Source: Clostridiales bacterium
GTDB lineage: Bacteria > Bacillota > Clostridia > Oscillospirales > Oscillospiraceae
Direction: 5' to 3'
DNA length: 19,145 nt
Assembly: GCA_004555705.1 (NCBI GenBank)
Contig: SFHI01000065.1
Location: 1-19,145, forward strand
The position numbers were made by a program, and so were the translations under genes. The notes beneath the pieces are model-generated. The model was not told the DNA's origin. It searched no databases and worked only from the letters and a program-made list of their open reading frames with translations. Below are positions 1-6,262 of this stretch, one piece after another; positions within the stretch are counted from its first letter, which is position 1; every line of letters starts with the position of its first letter.

Positions 1-509
1 TGTTCAAACCGAACATCAACGATCATTCCGTTGAGCAGATCGTACAAGCATGAAACCAACGCCTGCACCTGCGGGGTTCCCTGACTTGTTTGCTCTCCGT
101 AAAGATCACTTAATTCGCTGGTGCAGGGCAAATTCAAACGAGTACCGTCAATGCCGAACAAATGATAGCCATACCAGGAAGATAGTTCGACTTTTTCGTA
201 GAATTTGTCTACTACAGCCTGAAAAAGCTCCTGAAATGCTTCTGGCTTAATCCGCTGCCGTCCTTTTGAAAAGGCCTGCTTGCTGTACTCGATTTGATTA
301 TTCTTCTGCTCGTCAAAAAAAGCATTTAGACCAGCCTGCAAACTGGTTTTTGTGCCCCGAATAATTGCAAAAATATAGTCAGTAAAACTCATCTTACGCA
401 TCCTCGAAAAATCCATTTGCCGTTTTGTAGATCTGCGGCAAAAATAGTCATCGTAAATAATGTAGTGCAGAAAAGGGACTATTTCAAGGTAAAACTTCGT
501 GGATTTCAT
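1..509 (-). CDS. IS4-family transposase, N-terminal part, cut by the window edge
   Basis: Reading the minus strand from the ATG at 509 gives an unbroken frame of about 169 residues to the left edge, starting MKSTKFYLEIVPFLHYIIYD. The stretch GIDGTRLNLP (about residues 117-126) matches the first catalytic aspartate region (DG[ST]xxxLP) of IS4-type DDE transposases (family knowledge). The other two catalytic residues lie in the part outside the window. A preceding segment rich in YSKQAFSKGRQRIKPEAFQELF is typical of the N-terminal region of these enzymes. Base composition is clearly more AT-rich than the neighbouring genes, which fits a mobile insert. A GGAGGGATT-type ribosome binding site lies just upstream on the minus strand. 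Whether the full gene is intact cannot be seen. Family assignment is fairly sure, the subgroup is not. Confidence 0.85.
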   Translation of the reverse strand, partial: MKSTKFYLEIVPFLHYIIYDDYFCRRSTKRQMDFSRMRKMSFTDYIFAIIRGTKTSLQAGLNAFFDEQKNNQIEYSKQAFSKGRQRIKPEAFQELFQAVVDKFYEKVELSSWYGYHLFGIDGTRLNLPCTSELSDLYGEQTSQGTPQVQALVSCLYDLLNGMIVDVRFE

Positions 510-637
510 AAGAATCCCTCCAAAATCGAGATTTCATCTTGATTTTGAAGCGATTTTTGATTTGTCAATTGGCATTTTCACCAATATTTCAACAATTATT
601 TTGACACATTGAAATGGAATCCTTAAGTTGATGACAT
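1..637 (-). mobile_element. Right-hand part of an IS4-type insertion sequence
   Basis: The transposase and the AT-rich stretch 510-637 read as one insert. At about 638 the composition changes abruptly to the GC-rich CCCCCCGGGGGAAGG block that is the right half of a core C repeat. I place the insertion sequence boundary near 630-638 by that jump. The terminal inverted repeat cannot be confirmed because the other end is outside the window. A small inverted pair ATTGG/CCAAT at 567-585 is present but is not evidence of a terminus. Confidence 0.5.
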
Positions 638-638
638 T

Positions 639-760
639 GCCCCCCGGGGGAAGGTATTGCTTTCCGTCATCCCTGCAAACGCCAATTTGCCGAAATTGTC
701 CATCCGTCCCAGAAGGGGACACCGCAATTGTCAATTGTCCAATTGTCAATTGTCAATTGA
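639..760. repeat. Element E1: right half of a core C element with right outer arm
   Basis: Starts with CCCCCCGGGGGAAGGTATTG, the same string that ends core C in E4 (4407-4428). It continues through CAAACGCCAATTTG (inner arm, 677-690), a hairpin GTCCC-AGAAG-GGGAC (707-721) and then tandem 7-base units of CAATTGT type to about 759. The left half of the element is missing exactly where the insertion sequence begins. With the AT-rich stretch before it, this fills the gene-free region 510-826. No convincing promoter for upp was found in this gap. Confidence 0.75.
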
Positions 761-826
761 TCTTGCCCGAAGCAGGCGCGGCCTGTTTCCATATATATGT
801 ACATACAGAAAAGGAGATCAAAACTT

Positions 827-1456
827 ATGGCAAACGTTCATGTATTGGATCATCCCCTGATTCAGCACAAGCTGGCAATCCTCCGGGACAAGGACACCGG
901 CGTCAAGGAATTCCGGGAGCTGGTGGGAGAGATCGCGGGCCTCATGTGCTACGAAGCCACCCGGAACCTGCCCACCGTGGAGGTGGAGGTGGAGACCCCC
1001 GTGGCCACCGCCAAGTGCCGGACGCTGGCGGGCAAGAAGCTGGCCATCGTCCCCGTGCTGCGGGCGGGCCTGGGCATGGTGGACACCATGGTGGACCTGA
1101 TTCCCTCCGCCAAGATCGGCCACATCGGCCTGTACCGGGACCCCGAGACCCATCAGCCTGTGGAATACTACTGCAAGCTGCCCGATGACATCGCCAACCG
1201 GCAGGTGTTCGTGGTGGACCCCATGCTGGCCACCGGCGGCAGCGCCGTGGCTGCCATCAACTTCCTGAAGAAGCGGGGCTGCCGCAACATCATCATGATG
1301 AACATCATCGGCTGCCCCGAGGGCATCCGGGTGGTCCAGGAAGCCCATCCCGACGTGGAGCTGTATCTGGCTGCCGTGGATGAGAAGCTCAACGAGCACG
1401 CCTACATCGTCCCCGGCCTGGGCGACGCCGGCGACCGGATTTTCGGCACGAAGTGA
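827..1456 (+). CDS. upp: Uracil phosphoribosyltransferase
   Basis: Makes UMP from uracil and PRPP in cytosolic pyrimidine salvage. The 209-residue length is the usual family length. The PRPP-binding loop is visible as VFVVDPMLATGGSA (residues 127-140), and the uracil-binding C-terminal segment as PGLGDAGDRIFGT (196-208). I chose the ATG at 827 because AAGGAG at 811-816 sits about 10 bases upstream. An in-frame ATG at 797 lies before that site and would add ten residues not expected in this family. It is followed by element E2 and then murI in the same direction, so it is probably transcribed alone or as the first gene of a loose unit. udk, the other salvage entry enzyme, lies 1.4 kb downstream. 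Confidence 0.97.
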   Translation: MANVHVLDHPLIQHKLAILRDKDTGVKEFRELVGEIAGLMCYEATRNLPTVEVEVETPVATAKCRTLAGKKLAIVPVLRAGLGMVDTMVDLIPSAKIGHIGLYRDPETHQPVEYYCKLPDDIANRQVFVVDPMLATGGSAVAAINFLKKRGCRNIIMMNIIGCPEGIRVVQEAHPDVELYLAAVDEKLNEHAYIVPGLGDAGDRIFGTK

Positions 1457-1459
1457 TTT

Positions 1460-1826
1460 CAGTTGACAGCGGACAGTTGACAGTGGACAGTTGAGGAGTC
1501 CCTTCGGGACAATCAAAAAGAGAACGATAAATTGGCGTTTTTCGAATTTATGCTGTCATTGCGAGCCAGTTCGCAAACTGGCGTGGCAATCCCCCAGATA
1601 GAGGGGAAATGTACCGAAAAGTGCCCTGGAGCATTGGAGTCGTTCCGATTTTTGGTGGTAATCGTTACCTGGTCCCTTTCAACCGGGGGATTGCCACACC
1701 AGCGTGCGCGCTGGTTCGCAATGACAGCGTTTTTAAGCGCACGCTTACAAAGACCAATTTATCGGAATGATCGCGGAGCGATACCACAACTGTCCACTTT
1801 CCACTGTCAACTGTCCACTCACAACT
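1460..1826. repeat. Element E2: complete nested palindromic element with core A
   Basis: The most complete copy. Left arm: five 7-base units of CAGTTGA/CAGTGGA type (about 1460-1494), hairpin GTCCCTTCGGGAC (1499-1511), then AAATTGGCGTTT (1529-1540). Core A follows, with left hairpin CCAGTT-CGCA-AACTGG (1566-1581) and right hairpin CCAGCG-TGCG-CGCTGG (1699-1714). The middle contains GGTAATCGTTACC. The right arm has ACAAAGACCAATTT (1748-1761), hairpin ATCGC-GGA-GCGAT (1770-1782) and about five 7-base units of TGTCCAC/TGTCAAC type. It fills the gap between upp and murI. Confidence 0.85.
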
Positions 1827-1841
1827 CTCCCGGGGGGTACT

Positions 1842-2606
1842 ATGAATCAGAAAGAGAATTACATCGCCGTATTTGACTCCGGCGTGGGCGGCATCAGCGT
1901 GCTGCGGCATTTGATTCGGCAGCTGCCGGGGGAGCGGTTTCTCTATTTCGGGGATTCCGCCAATGCCCCCTACGGCACCCGCAGCCGGGCGGAGGTCTGT
2001 GCGCTTACCCTGGCGGCGGCGGAAAGGCTGACCCAGCGGGGCATCAAGGCCCTGGTGGTGGCCTGCAACACCGCCACCTCGGCGGCCATCAACGAGCTGC
2101 GCCGGGTCTACCCCAGCCTCATCGTGGTGGGCATCGAGCCGGCGCTGAAGCTGGCCTGCGACCGGTTCCCCGGGGGCCGTATCGGGGTCATGGCCACCCC
2201 CATGACCTTGCGGGAGGAGAAGTTTGCCTCCCTGGAGCACCGCTACGAGCACGCCTGCCGGATTTACGAGCTGCCCGCCCCGGGTCTTGTGGAGCTGGTG
2301 GAGGCGGGCAAGGCCGATTCCCCGGAGGCCCTGGCCCTTCTTGAGCAGCTTCTCGGCCCCCTGCGGGGGAAGCTGGACGCCCTGGTCCTGGGCTGCACCC
2401 ACTACCCCTTCGCGGCCCGGGCCATCTCCCGGGTGCTGGGGGAAGAGGTCGCCCTATTGGACGGGGGCGAAGGCACCGCCCGGGAGACCCGCAGACGGCT
2501 TGCCGAAGCGGGCCTTCTGGAAAACGGGGAAGGGGCCGTCCTTCTGGAAAACAGCAGCCCCGCCCCGGCGCTCATTGCCCTCTCCCGAAAACTGCTGGAA
2601 ATCTAG
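1842..2606 (+). CDS. murI: Glutamate racemase
   Basis: Interconverts L- and D-glutamate in the cytosol, supplying D-glutamate for peptidoglycan precursors. The predicted 254 residues match the family. The N-terminal phosphate/substrate loop FDSGVGG is at residues 11-17. The two catalytic cysteines of the Asp/Glu racemase family are present in ACNTAT (Cys75) and GCTHYP (Cys185). I chose the ATG at 1842, preceded by a GGGGGG run at 1832-1837. The longer frame from 1767 starts inside the repeat element E2 and gives residues unrelated to the family. The stop codon TAG at 2604-2606 overlaps the first bases of the next repeat element, so the element abuts the gene with no spacer. Confidence 0.96.
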   Translation: MNQKENYIAVFDSGVGGISVLRHLIRQLPGERFLYFGDSANAPYGTRSRAEVCALTLAAAERLTQRGIKALVVACNTATSAAINELRRVYPSLIVVGIEPALKLACDRFPGGRIGVMATPMTLREEKFASLEHRYEHACRIYELPAPGLVELVEAGKADSPEALALLEQLLGPLRGKLDALVLGCTHYPFAARAISRVLGEEVALLDGGEGTARETRRRLAEAGLLENGEGAVLLENSSPAPALIALSRKLLEI

Positions 2607-2845
2607 TGGACAGTGGAAAGCTGTGGCATCCCTTCGGGATGAAATAAAAAGTATTTCGACAAATTGGTGTTTGAAAGAGTGCGCTGCATATTTCCTGTCA
2701 TTGCGAACCAGCGCGCACGCTGGTGTGGCAATCCCCCGGATAGAGGGGAAATGTAGTGCGCACTGGCTCGCAATGACAGGAAATTTGTGGTGCACACCTA
2801 CAAACACCAATTTATGAAACTGCTGACCTGTGTCCACTGTCAGCG
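2605..2845. repeat. Element E3: core A element with internal deletion
   Basis: Left arm 7-base units (AGTGGACAGTGGAAAGCTG) start inside the murI stop codon, followed by hairpin CATCCC-TTC-GGGATG (2627-2641) and CAAATTGGTGTTTG (2660-2673). The left core hairpin CCAGCG-CGCA-CGCTGG is at 2708-2723. The whole middle with the GGTAATCGTTACC block is missing: after GGGGAAATGTA (2750-2755 region) the sequence jumps to GTGCGCACTGGCTCGCAATGACAG. The inner right arm CAAACACCAATTT is at 2801-2813. A short TGTCCACTGTCAG remnant of the outer arm ends near 2845. Confidence 0.8.
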
Positions 2846-2861
2846 CATTTGGAGGTTTTGA

Positions 2862-3509
2862 ATGGACAACAAAATCCTGGTCATTGGCATTGCCGGGGGC
2901 ACCGGCAGCGGAAAAACCACCCTGATGAAGAACCTGATCGCCCGGTTCGCGGGCGATGTGACCGTGCTGAGCCACGACAACTACTACAAGCGCCACGACG
3001 AGCTGCCCTACGAGGAGCGGTGCAAGCTAAACTATGACGAACCCGCCGCCCTGGAAACGGACCTGATGGCCCGTCACCTGGAGGCCCTGCGCCGGGGGGA
3101 GTCCATCCGGTGCCCGGTGTACGATTTCTCCGTCCATAACCGCTCCGACGAAACCACGCTCATCGTCCCCCGGCGGGTCATCATTGTGGAGGGCATCCTG
3201 ATTTTTGAGAACAAAGAGCTGCGGGACCTGATGGACATCAGGATTTTCGTGGACACCGACGCGGACGTGCGGCTGTGCCGCCGGATCAAGCGGGACGTGA
3301 ACAAGCGGGGCCGGACCCTGGAGAGTGTGCTCACCCAATACCAGCAGACCGTGAAGCCCATGCACGAAAAGTACGTGGAGCCCAGCAAACGGTTCGCGGA
3401 CATTGTGGTCCCCGAGGGGGGCAAGAACGCCGTGGCCCTGGATATGATTATGTTAACCATTCAGCGGCACCTGGAGGGATCGGAGGGGCTATGCGGTTCG
3501 AAAGCCTGA
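2862..3509 (+). CDS. udk: Uridine kinase
   Basis: Phosphorylates uridine and cytidine to UMP and CMP in pyrimidine salvage. The 215-residue protein has the P-loop GGTGSGKTT (residues 12-20), LSHDNYYK (36-43) with the family's Asp-Tyr-Tyr substrate segment, and VPRRVIIVEGILIFEN (about 102-117), which corresponds to the core second strand of the family. The lid region with RRIKRDVNKRGR (140-151) is also typical. Start at ATG 2862 is set by GGAGG at 2851-2855. The last 19 bases overlap the next gene, so the two are almost surely co-translated. A phosphoribulokinase-type function is the only other option and is less likely given length and motifs. Confidence 0.95.
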   Translation: MDNKILVIGIAGGTGSGKTTLMKNLIARFAGDVTVLSHDNYYKRHDELPYEERCKLNYDEPAALETDLMARHLEALRRGESIRCPVYDFSVHNRSDETTLIVPRRVIIVEGILIFENKELRDLMDIRIFVDTDADVRLCRRIKRDVNKRGRTLESVLTQYQQTVKPMHEKYVEPSKRFADIVVPEGGKNAVALDMIMLTIQRHLEGSEGLCGSKA

Positions 3510-4120
3510 TTTTTGACATCGACGGAACGCTGTGGGATTCCCGCAGCCTGGTGGCCGAGGGCTACAATATTCAGCTCCGGGACGAGGGGCTGGAGCGGTT
3601 CTGCACCGACCCGGAAACCCTCAAGTCCCTCTTCGGCAAGGTGATGACGGACATTGCCGACGCCCTCTTCCCCACCCTGCCCCCGGAACAGCGCTACCCC
3701 CTCATGGAGCGGTGTATGCTCCGGGAGAACCGGTACCTCCACGAAAATCCCTGCCTGGTGGGCTACCCCGGCATCCGGGAGACTCTGGAAACGCTGTCCC
3801 GGAACCATAGGCTCTTCATCGTCAGCAACAGCCAACGGGGCTACCCGGAGGTCTGCATGGAGAAGCTGGGGCTGGGCGAGCTGATTTCCGGGCATCTCTG
3901 CTTCGGCGACACCCAGGCCCCCAAGGGGGAGACCATCCGGATTCTGATGGAGCGCCACGGCATCACCTCGGCGGCCTACATCGGAGACACCCAGGGGGAC
4001 GCCGACGCGGCCAAGGACGCGGGCATTCCCTTCGTCTGGGCCTCCTACGGCTTCGGGGAGCCCACCGGCTGGATTGCCAGAGCGGACAGCCCCAAGGACC
4101 TGGAGGAGATTTTTCGGTAA
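3491..4120 (+). CDS. HAD-superfamily phosphatase, phosphoglycolate phosphatase-like
   Basis: Predicted soluble phosphatase of 209 residues. Motif I is FDIDGT (residues 8-13), with Asp9 as expected nucleophile and Asp11 as acid/base. Motif II is VSNS (111-114), motif III Lys145 in APKGE, and motif IV GDTQGD (165-170). A helical cap lies between motifs I and II (about 20-95), as in subfamily I HAD enzymes. Start ATG 3491 is supported by GGAGG at 3482-3486 inside udk. The 19-base overlap with udk suggests coupled translation. The substrate cannot be told from sequence. The pairing with udk makes a nucleotide or sugar phosphate plausible, but that is inference only. Confidence 0.88.
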   Translation: MRFESLIFDIDGTLWDSRSLVAEGYNIQLRDEGLERFCTDPETLKSLFGKVMTDIADALFPTLPPEQRYPLMERCMLRENRYLHENPCLVGYPGIRETLETLSRNHRLFIVSNSQRGYPEVCMEKLGLGELISGHLCFGDTQAPKGETIRILMERHGITSAAYIGDTQGDADAAKDAGIPFVWASYGFGEPTGWIARADSPKDLEEIFR

Positions 4121-4135
4121 AGAAGCGAATTGTGG

Positions 4136-4430
4136 ATCAGTGGACAGTTGACAGTGGACAGTTAAGGTGTCCCTTCGGGACGGACAGAAAAGCAAGCGAA
4201 AATTGGTGTTTGTAGGGATGTTGGTGGAATAATACCTTCCCCCGGGGGGAAGGGGGACCGCGCAGCGGTGGATGAGGAACGGCGACCGCTGTAGATTACC
4301 GAGGCGTCCCAATTTTTCGGAATTCATCCAAATGTTGTACCGTAATTCCAACCGCTGCGGAAAATTTCAGGTTTCGCCATTCCTCATCCGCCCCTTCGGG
4401 GCACCTTCCCCCCGGGGGAAGGTATTGCTT
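4136..4430. repeat. Element E4: left outer arm plus core C, right outer arm absent
   Basis: The left arm is the same as in the core A elements: CAGTGGACAGTTGACAGTGG units (4138-4163), hairpin GTCCCTTCGGGAC (4169-4181) and AAATTGGTGTTTG (4200-4212). The core is different. It opens with ACCTTCCCCCGGGGGGAAGG (4234-4253), hairpin ACCGC-GCA-GCGGT (4257-4269) and GGATGAGGAACGGCGA. It closes with TCGCCATTCCTCATCCGCC, hairpin GCCCC-TTC-GGGGC (4390-4402) and ACCTTCCCCCCGGGGGAAGG. The right outer arm is missing and the ribosome binding site of the next gene follows. This accounts for the gene-free region 4121-4457. Confidence 0.8.
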
Positions 4431-4457
4431 ACCTTTCCCAACCAAGGAGGATTTCCC

Positions 4458-5336
4458 ATGAGCATTCCCATGGATACCCAGTGCATCCAGTGCTATCTGC
4501 GCCGGAATCTGGAGCTGGTACGGCCCCTGGGGGACGAGGCCAAAGCCACGGCCTTCGCCCGGGAGCTGATGGGCCTGATCTGCGCTCTGCCGGAGAGCGC
4601 CCCCTCCCCCTACCTGGGGCCGGAGGTGTCGGAGCTGTTAAACCGGATGTACGGTCTGCCCATTGACCGGTTCCGGGAGGAGAAGCTCCAGTCCAACCGG
4701 TTTGTCCTGGAGCGGCTGGATACCATCCGGGAAACGGTGCGCTCCGCCCCGGACCCGGTGTTTGCCGGACTGCAGATGGCTATTTTAGGAAATTACCTGG
4801 ACTTTTCCGCCCTGCAGGGGAAGGTCTCCTTTGAAAAACTGGGGGAAATGCTCCGCTCCGCCCTGGAAATGGAGCTGGACGCTGGCACCTATCACCGGCT
4901 GCGCCGGGAGCTGGCGGAGGCGAAAACCCTCCTCTACCTGACGGACAACGCCGGGGAGATCGGCTTTGACCGGGTTTTTGCCGAGGAGCTGGCCCGGGCC
5001 TACCCCCAGCTTTCCATCACCTTCTGCGTCCGGGGCGGCATCGCGGCCAACGACGCCACCCGGGAGGACGCGGAGGTTATGGGCATCCCCTTCCCGGTGA
5101 TCGACAGCGGCAGCACCATCGCCGGCTTCCCCCTGGACCGGCTGGGAAGCGACGCCCACCGGGCCATCCGGGAATCCGACGTGATCCTCGCCAAGGGCAT
5201 GGGCAACGCCGAGACCATGCTGGGCTGCGGGTACAATGTGTACTACGCCTTCCTGGTCAAGTGCCCCCGGTTTGTGGAGCGCTTCCAAAAGCCCATGTTC
5301 ACCCCCATCCTGGCCGCGGAACGAGCAGAGGGGTGA
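4458..5336 (+). CDS. DUF89 family (ARMT1-like) metal-dependent phosphatase
   Basis: Predicted 292-residue cytosolic protein. Family marks: an N-terminal Cys9-x-x-Cys12 in CIQCYLRR, as in the DUF89 subgroup with a cysteine pair; LTDNAGEIGFDRV (161-173), the conserved DNAGE metal-site segment; VIDSGS (214-219); and KGMGNAETM (246-254), corresponding to the family's G[MQ]xNxE motif. Known DUF89 proteins are metal-dependent damage-control phosphatases acting on abnormal phosphorylated metabolites. The substrate here is unknown. Start ATG 4458 is set by AAGGAGG at 4444-4450. A longer reading from 4272 would begin within repeat E4. It is followed immediately by element E5. Confidence 0.9.
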   Translation: MSIPMDTQCIQCYLRRNLELVRPLGDEAKATAFARELMGLICALPESAPSPYLGPEVSELLNRMYGLPIDRFREEKLQSNRFVLERLDTIRETVRSAPDPVFAGLQMAILGNYLDFSALQGKVSFEKLGEMLRSALEMELDAGTYHRLRRELAEAKTLLYLTDNAGEIGFDRVFAEELARAYPQLSITFCVRGGIAANDATREDAEVMGIPFPVIDSGSTIAGFPLDRLGSDAHRAIRESDVILAKGMGNAETMLGCGYNVYYAFLVKCPRFVERFQKPMFTPILAAERAEG

Positions 5337-5340
5337 CGGG

Positions 5341-5580
5341 GAAATTGGTGTTTGGCGCTTCGTGTTAAAGTTTCCTGTCATTGCGAGACCAGTGCGCACA
5401 CTGGTCGTGGCAATCCCCCGGATAGAGGAGAATTGTACCGAAAAGCACCCGAAAAAAACGGGGATTATTACGGTTCTTGGTGGTAATCGTTACCTGGTTC
5501 CATTCAACCGGGGGATTGCCACGCCAGTGTGCGCACTGGCTCGCAATGACAGCGTTTGTTCTACAAACACCAATTTGTCG
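5341..5580. repeat. Element E5: core A with inner arms only
   Basis: Inner left arm AAATTGGTGTTTG (5342-5354) begins five bases after the DUF89 stop. The left core hairpin CCAGTG-CGCA-CACTGG (5389-5404) has an extra GA/TC pair outside it. The middle includes GGTAATCGTTACC. The right hairpin CCAGTG-TGCG-CACTGG is at 5524-5539, and inner right arm CAAACACCAATTTG ends at 5577. No outer 7-base units are present. Same core orientation as E2 and E7. Confidence 0.85.
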
Positions 5581-5589
5581 GACAACCCC

Positions 5590-5625
5590 AAAGGGCGTGT
5601 CGGGAAAATCCCGGCACGCCCTTTT
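5590..5625. terminator. Intrinsic terminator between convergent genes
   Basis: A 16-bp stem AAAGGGCGTGTCGGGA / TCCCGGCACGCCCTTT with one G-T pair and an AAA loop. It lies between the plus-strand DUF89 gene and the minus-strand 95-residue gene. The T run is better for plus-strand transcripts (CCCTTTTCG) than for minus-strand ones (CCCTTTGGGG), but it could serve both. Confidence 0.8.
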
Positions 5626-5632
5626 CGATTGT

Positions 5633-5920
5633 TCACTTCTTCCACCCGTAGCCCGCTTCCAGCAGGCGGTTCAGGGCGGTGTTGGCCTGGTCGTCGGTGA
5701 ACAGGGCCGTAAACCGCTTGTCCACGGCCAGGGCCTCCAGGGATAAATCCAGCCGTCCCTTCCGGGCCAGCTCCCAGAAGCCGTCGCTGACCCTCCCGCC
5801 GGAGAGAATTCGCCCGGCGGAGGCCAGGGCCTCCCCCTCCTGCACAGGGCGCATCCGCACCCCCAGCTCCAAAGCCCTCTCCCGGGCCGCCGCCCAGGCA
5901 AGGGCAAATTTCTGTTCCAT
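5633..5920 (-). CDS. Small conserved-looking protein of unknown function (95 aa)
   Basis: I do not recognise a family. The predicted protein is soluble, 95 residues, with no signal peptide or membrane segment. It is mostly helical in appearance, opening MEQKFALAWAAARERALELG and ending LNRLLEAGYGWKK. The start at 5920 is set by AAGGAG at 5927-5932 on the minus strand, with good spacing. Codon use is as GC-rich as that of its neighbours, which supports a real gene. It is the last minus-strand gene after PBP2, separated from it by element E6, and it ends just before a strong hairpin terminator. A link to the elongation cluster is suggested only by position. Confidence 0.7.
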   Translation of the reverse strand: MEQKFALAWAAARERALELGVRMRPVQEGEALASAGRILSGGRVSDGFWELARKGRLDLSLEALAVDKRFTALFTDDQANTALNRLLEAGYGWKK

Positions 5921-5956
5921 GAATATCTCCTTTATTTCCCCGGTGAAACCAGCGCG

Positions 5957-6262
5957 GCAAATTGGTGTTTGCAGGGTAAACGCTGTCATTGCGAACCAGT
6001 GCGCACACTGGTGTGGCAATCCCCCGGTTGAAAGGAACCAGGTAACGATTACCACCAAAACCCGATACAATCCCCGTTTTTCCGGGTGCTTGTCGGTACA
6101 TTTTCCCTCTAACCGGGGGATTGCCACACCAGTCTGCGGACTGGTTCGCAATGACAGGTAATTTGGGACGCATCCCTACAAACACCAATTTGTCATTCCG
6201 GTAAAGATATCCCGAAGGGATTGCTGAATTGTCAATTGTCAATTGTGAATTGTCAATTGAAA
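5957..6262. repeat. Element E6: core A in reverse orientation with right outer arm
   Basis: Inner left arm CAAATTGGTGTTTG (5958-5971). Left hairpin CCAGTG-CGCA-CACTGG at 5996-6011. The middle is reversed relative to E2 (GGTAACGATTACC at about 6044-6056). The right hairpin CCAGTC-TGCG-GACTGG is at 6129-6144, followed by CAAACACCAATTTG (6179-6192). The outer arm has hairpin ATCCC-GAA-GGGAT (about 6209-6221) and four to five AATTGTC units that run into the PBP2 stop codon at 6263. It fills the gap between PBP2 and the 95-residue gene. Confidence 0.85.

Noticed and set aside
50..250. Plus-strand 66-codon frame near the left edge
   Set aside because: It is opposite the transposase frame, which has the conserved DG-T motif and continues through the whole segment.
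1640..1700. GGTAATCGTTACC middle of core A as a riboswitch or operator
   Set aside because: It occurs in every full core A copy in both orientations next to unrelated genes, so it belongs to the element, not to regulation of any one gene.
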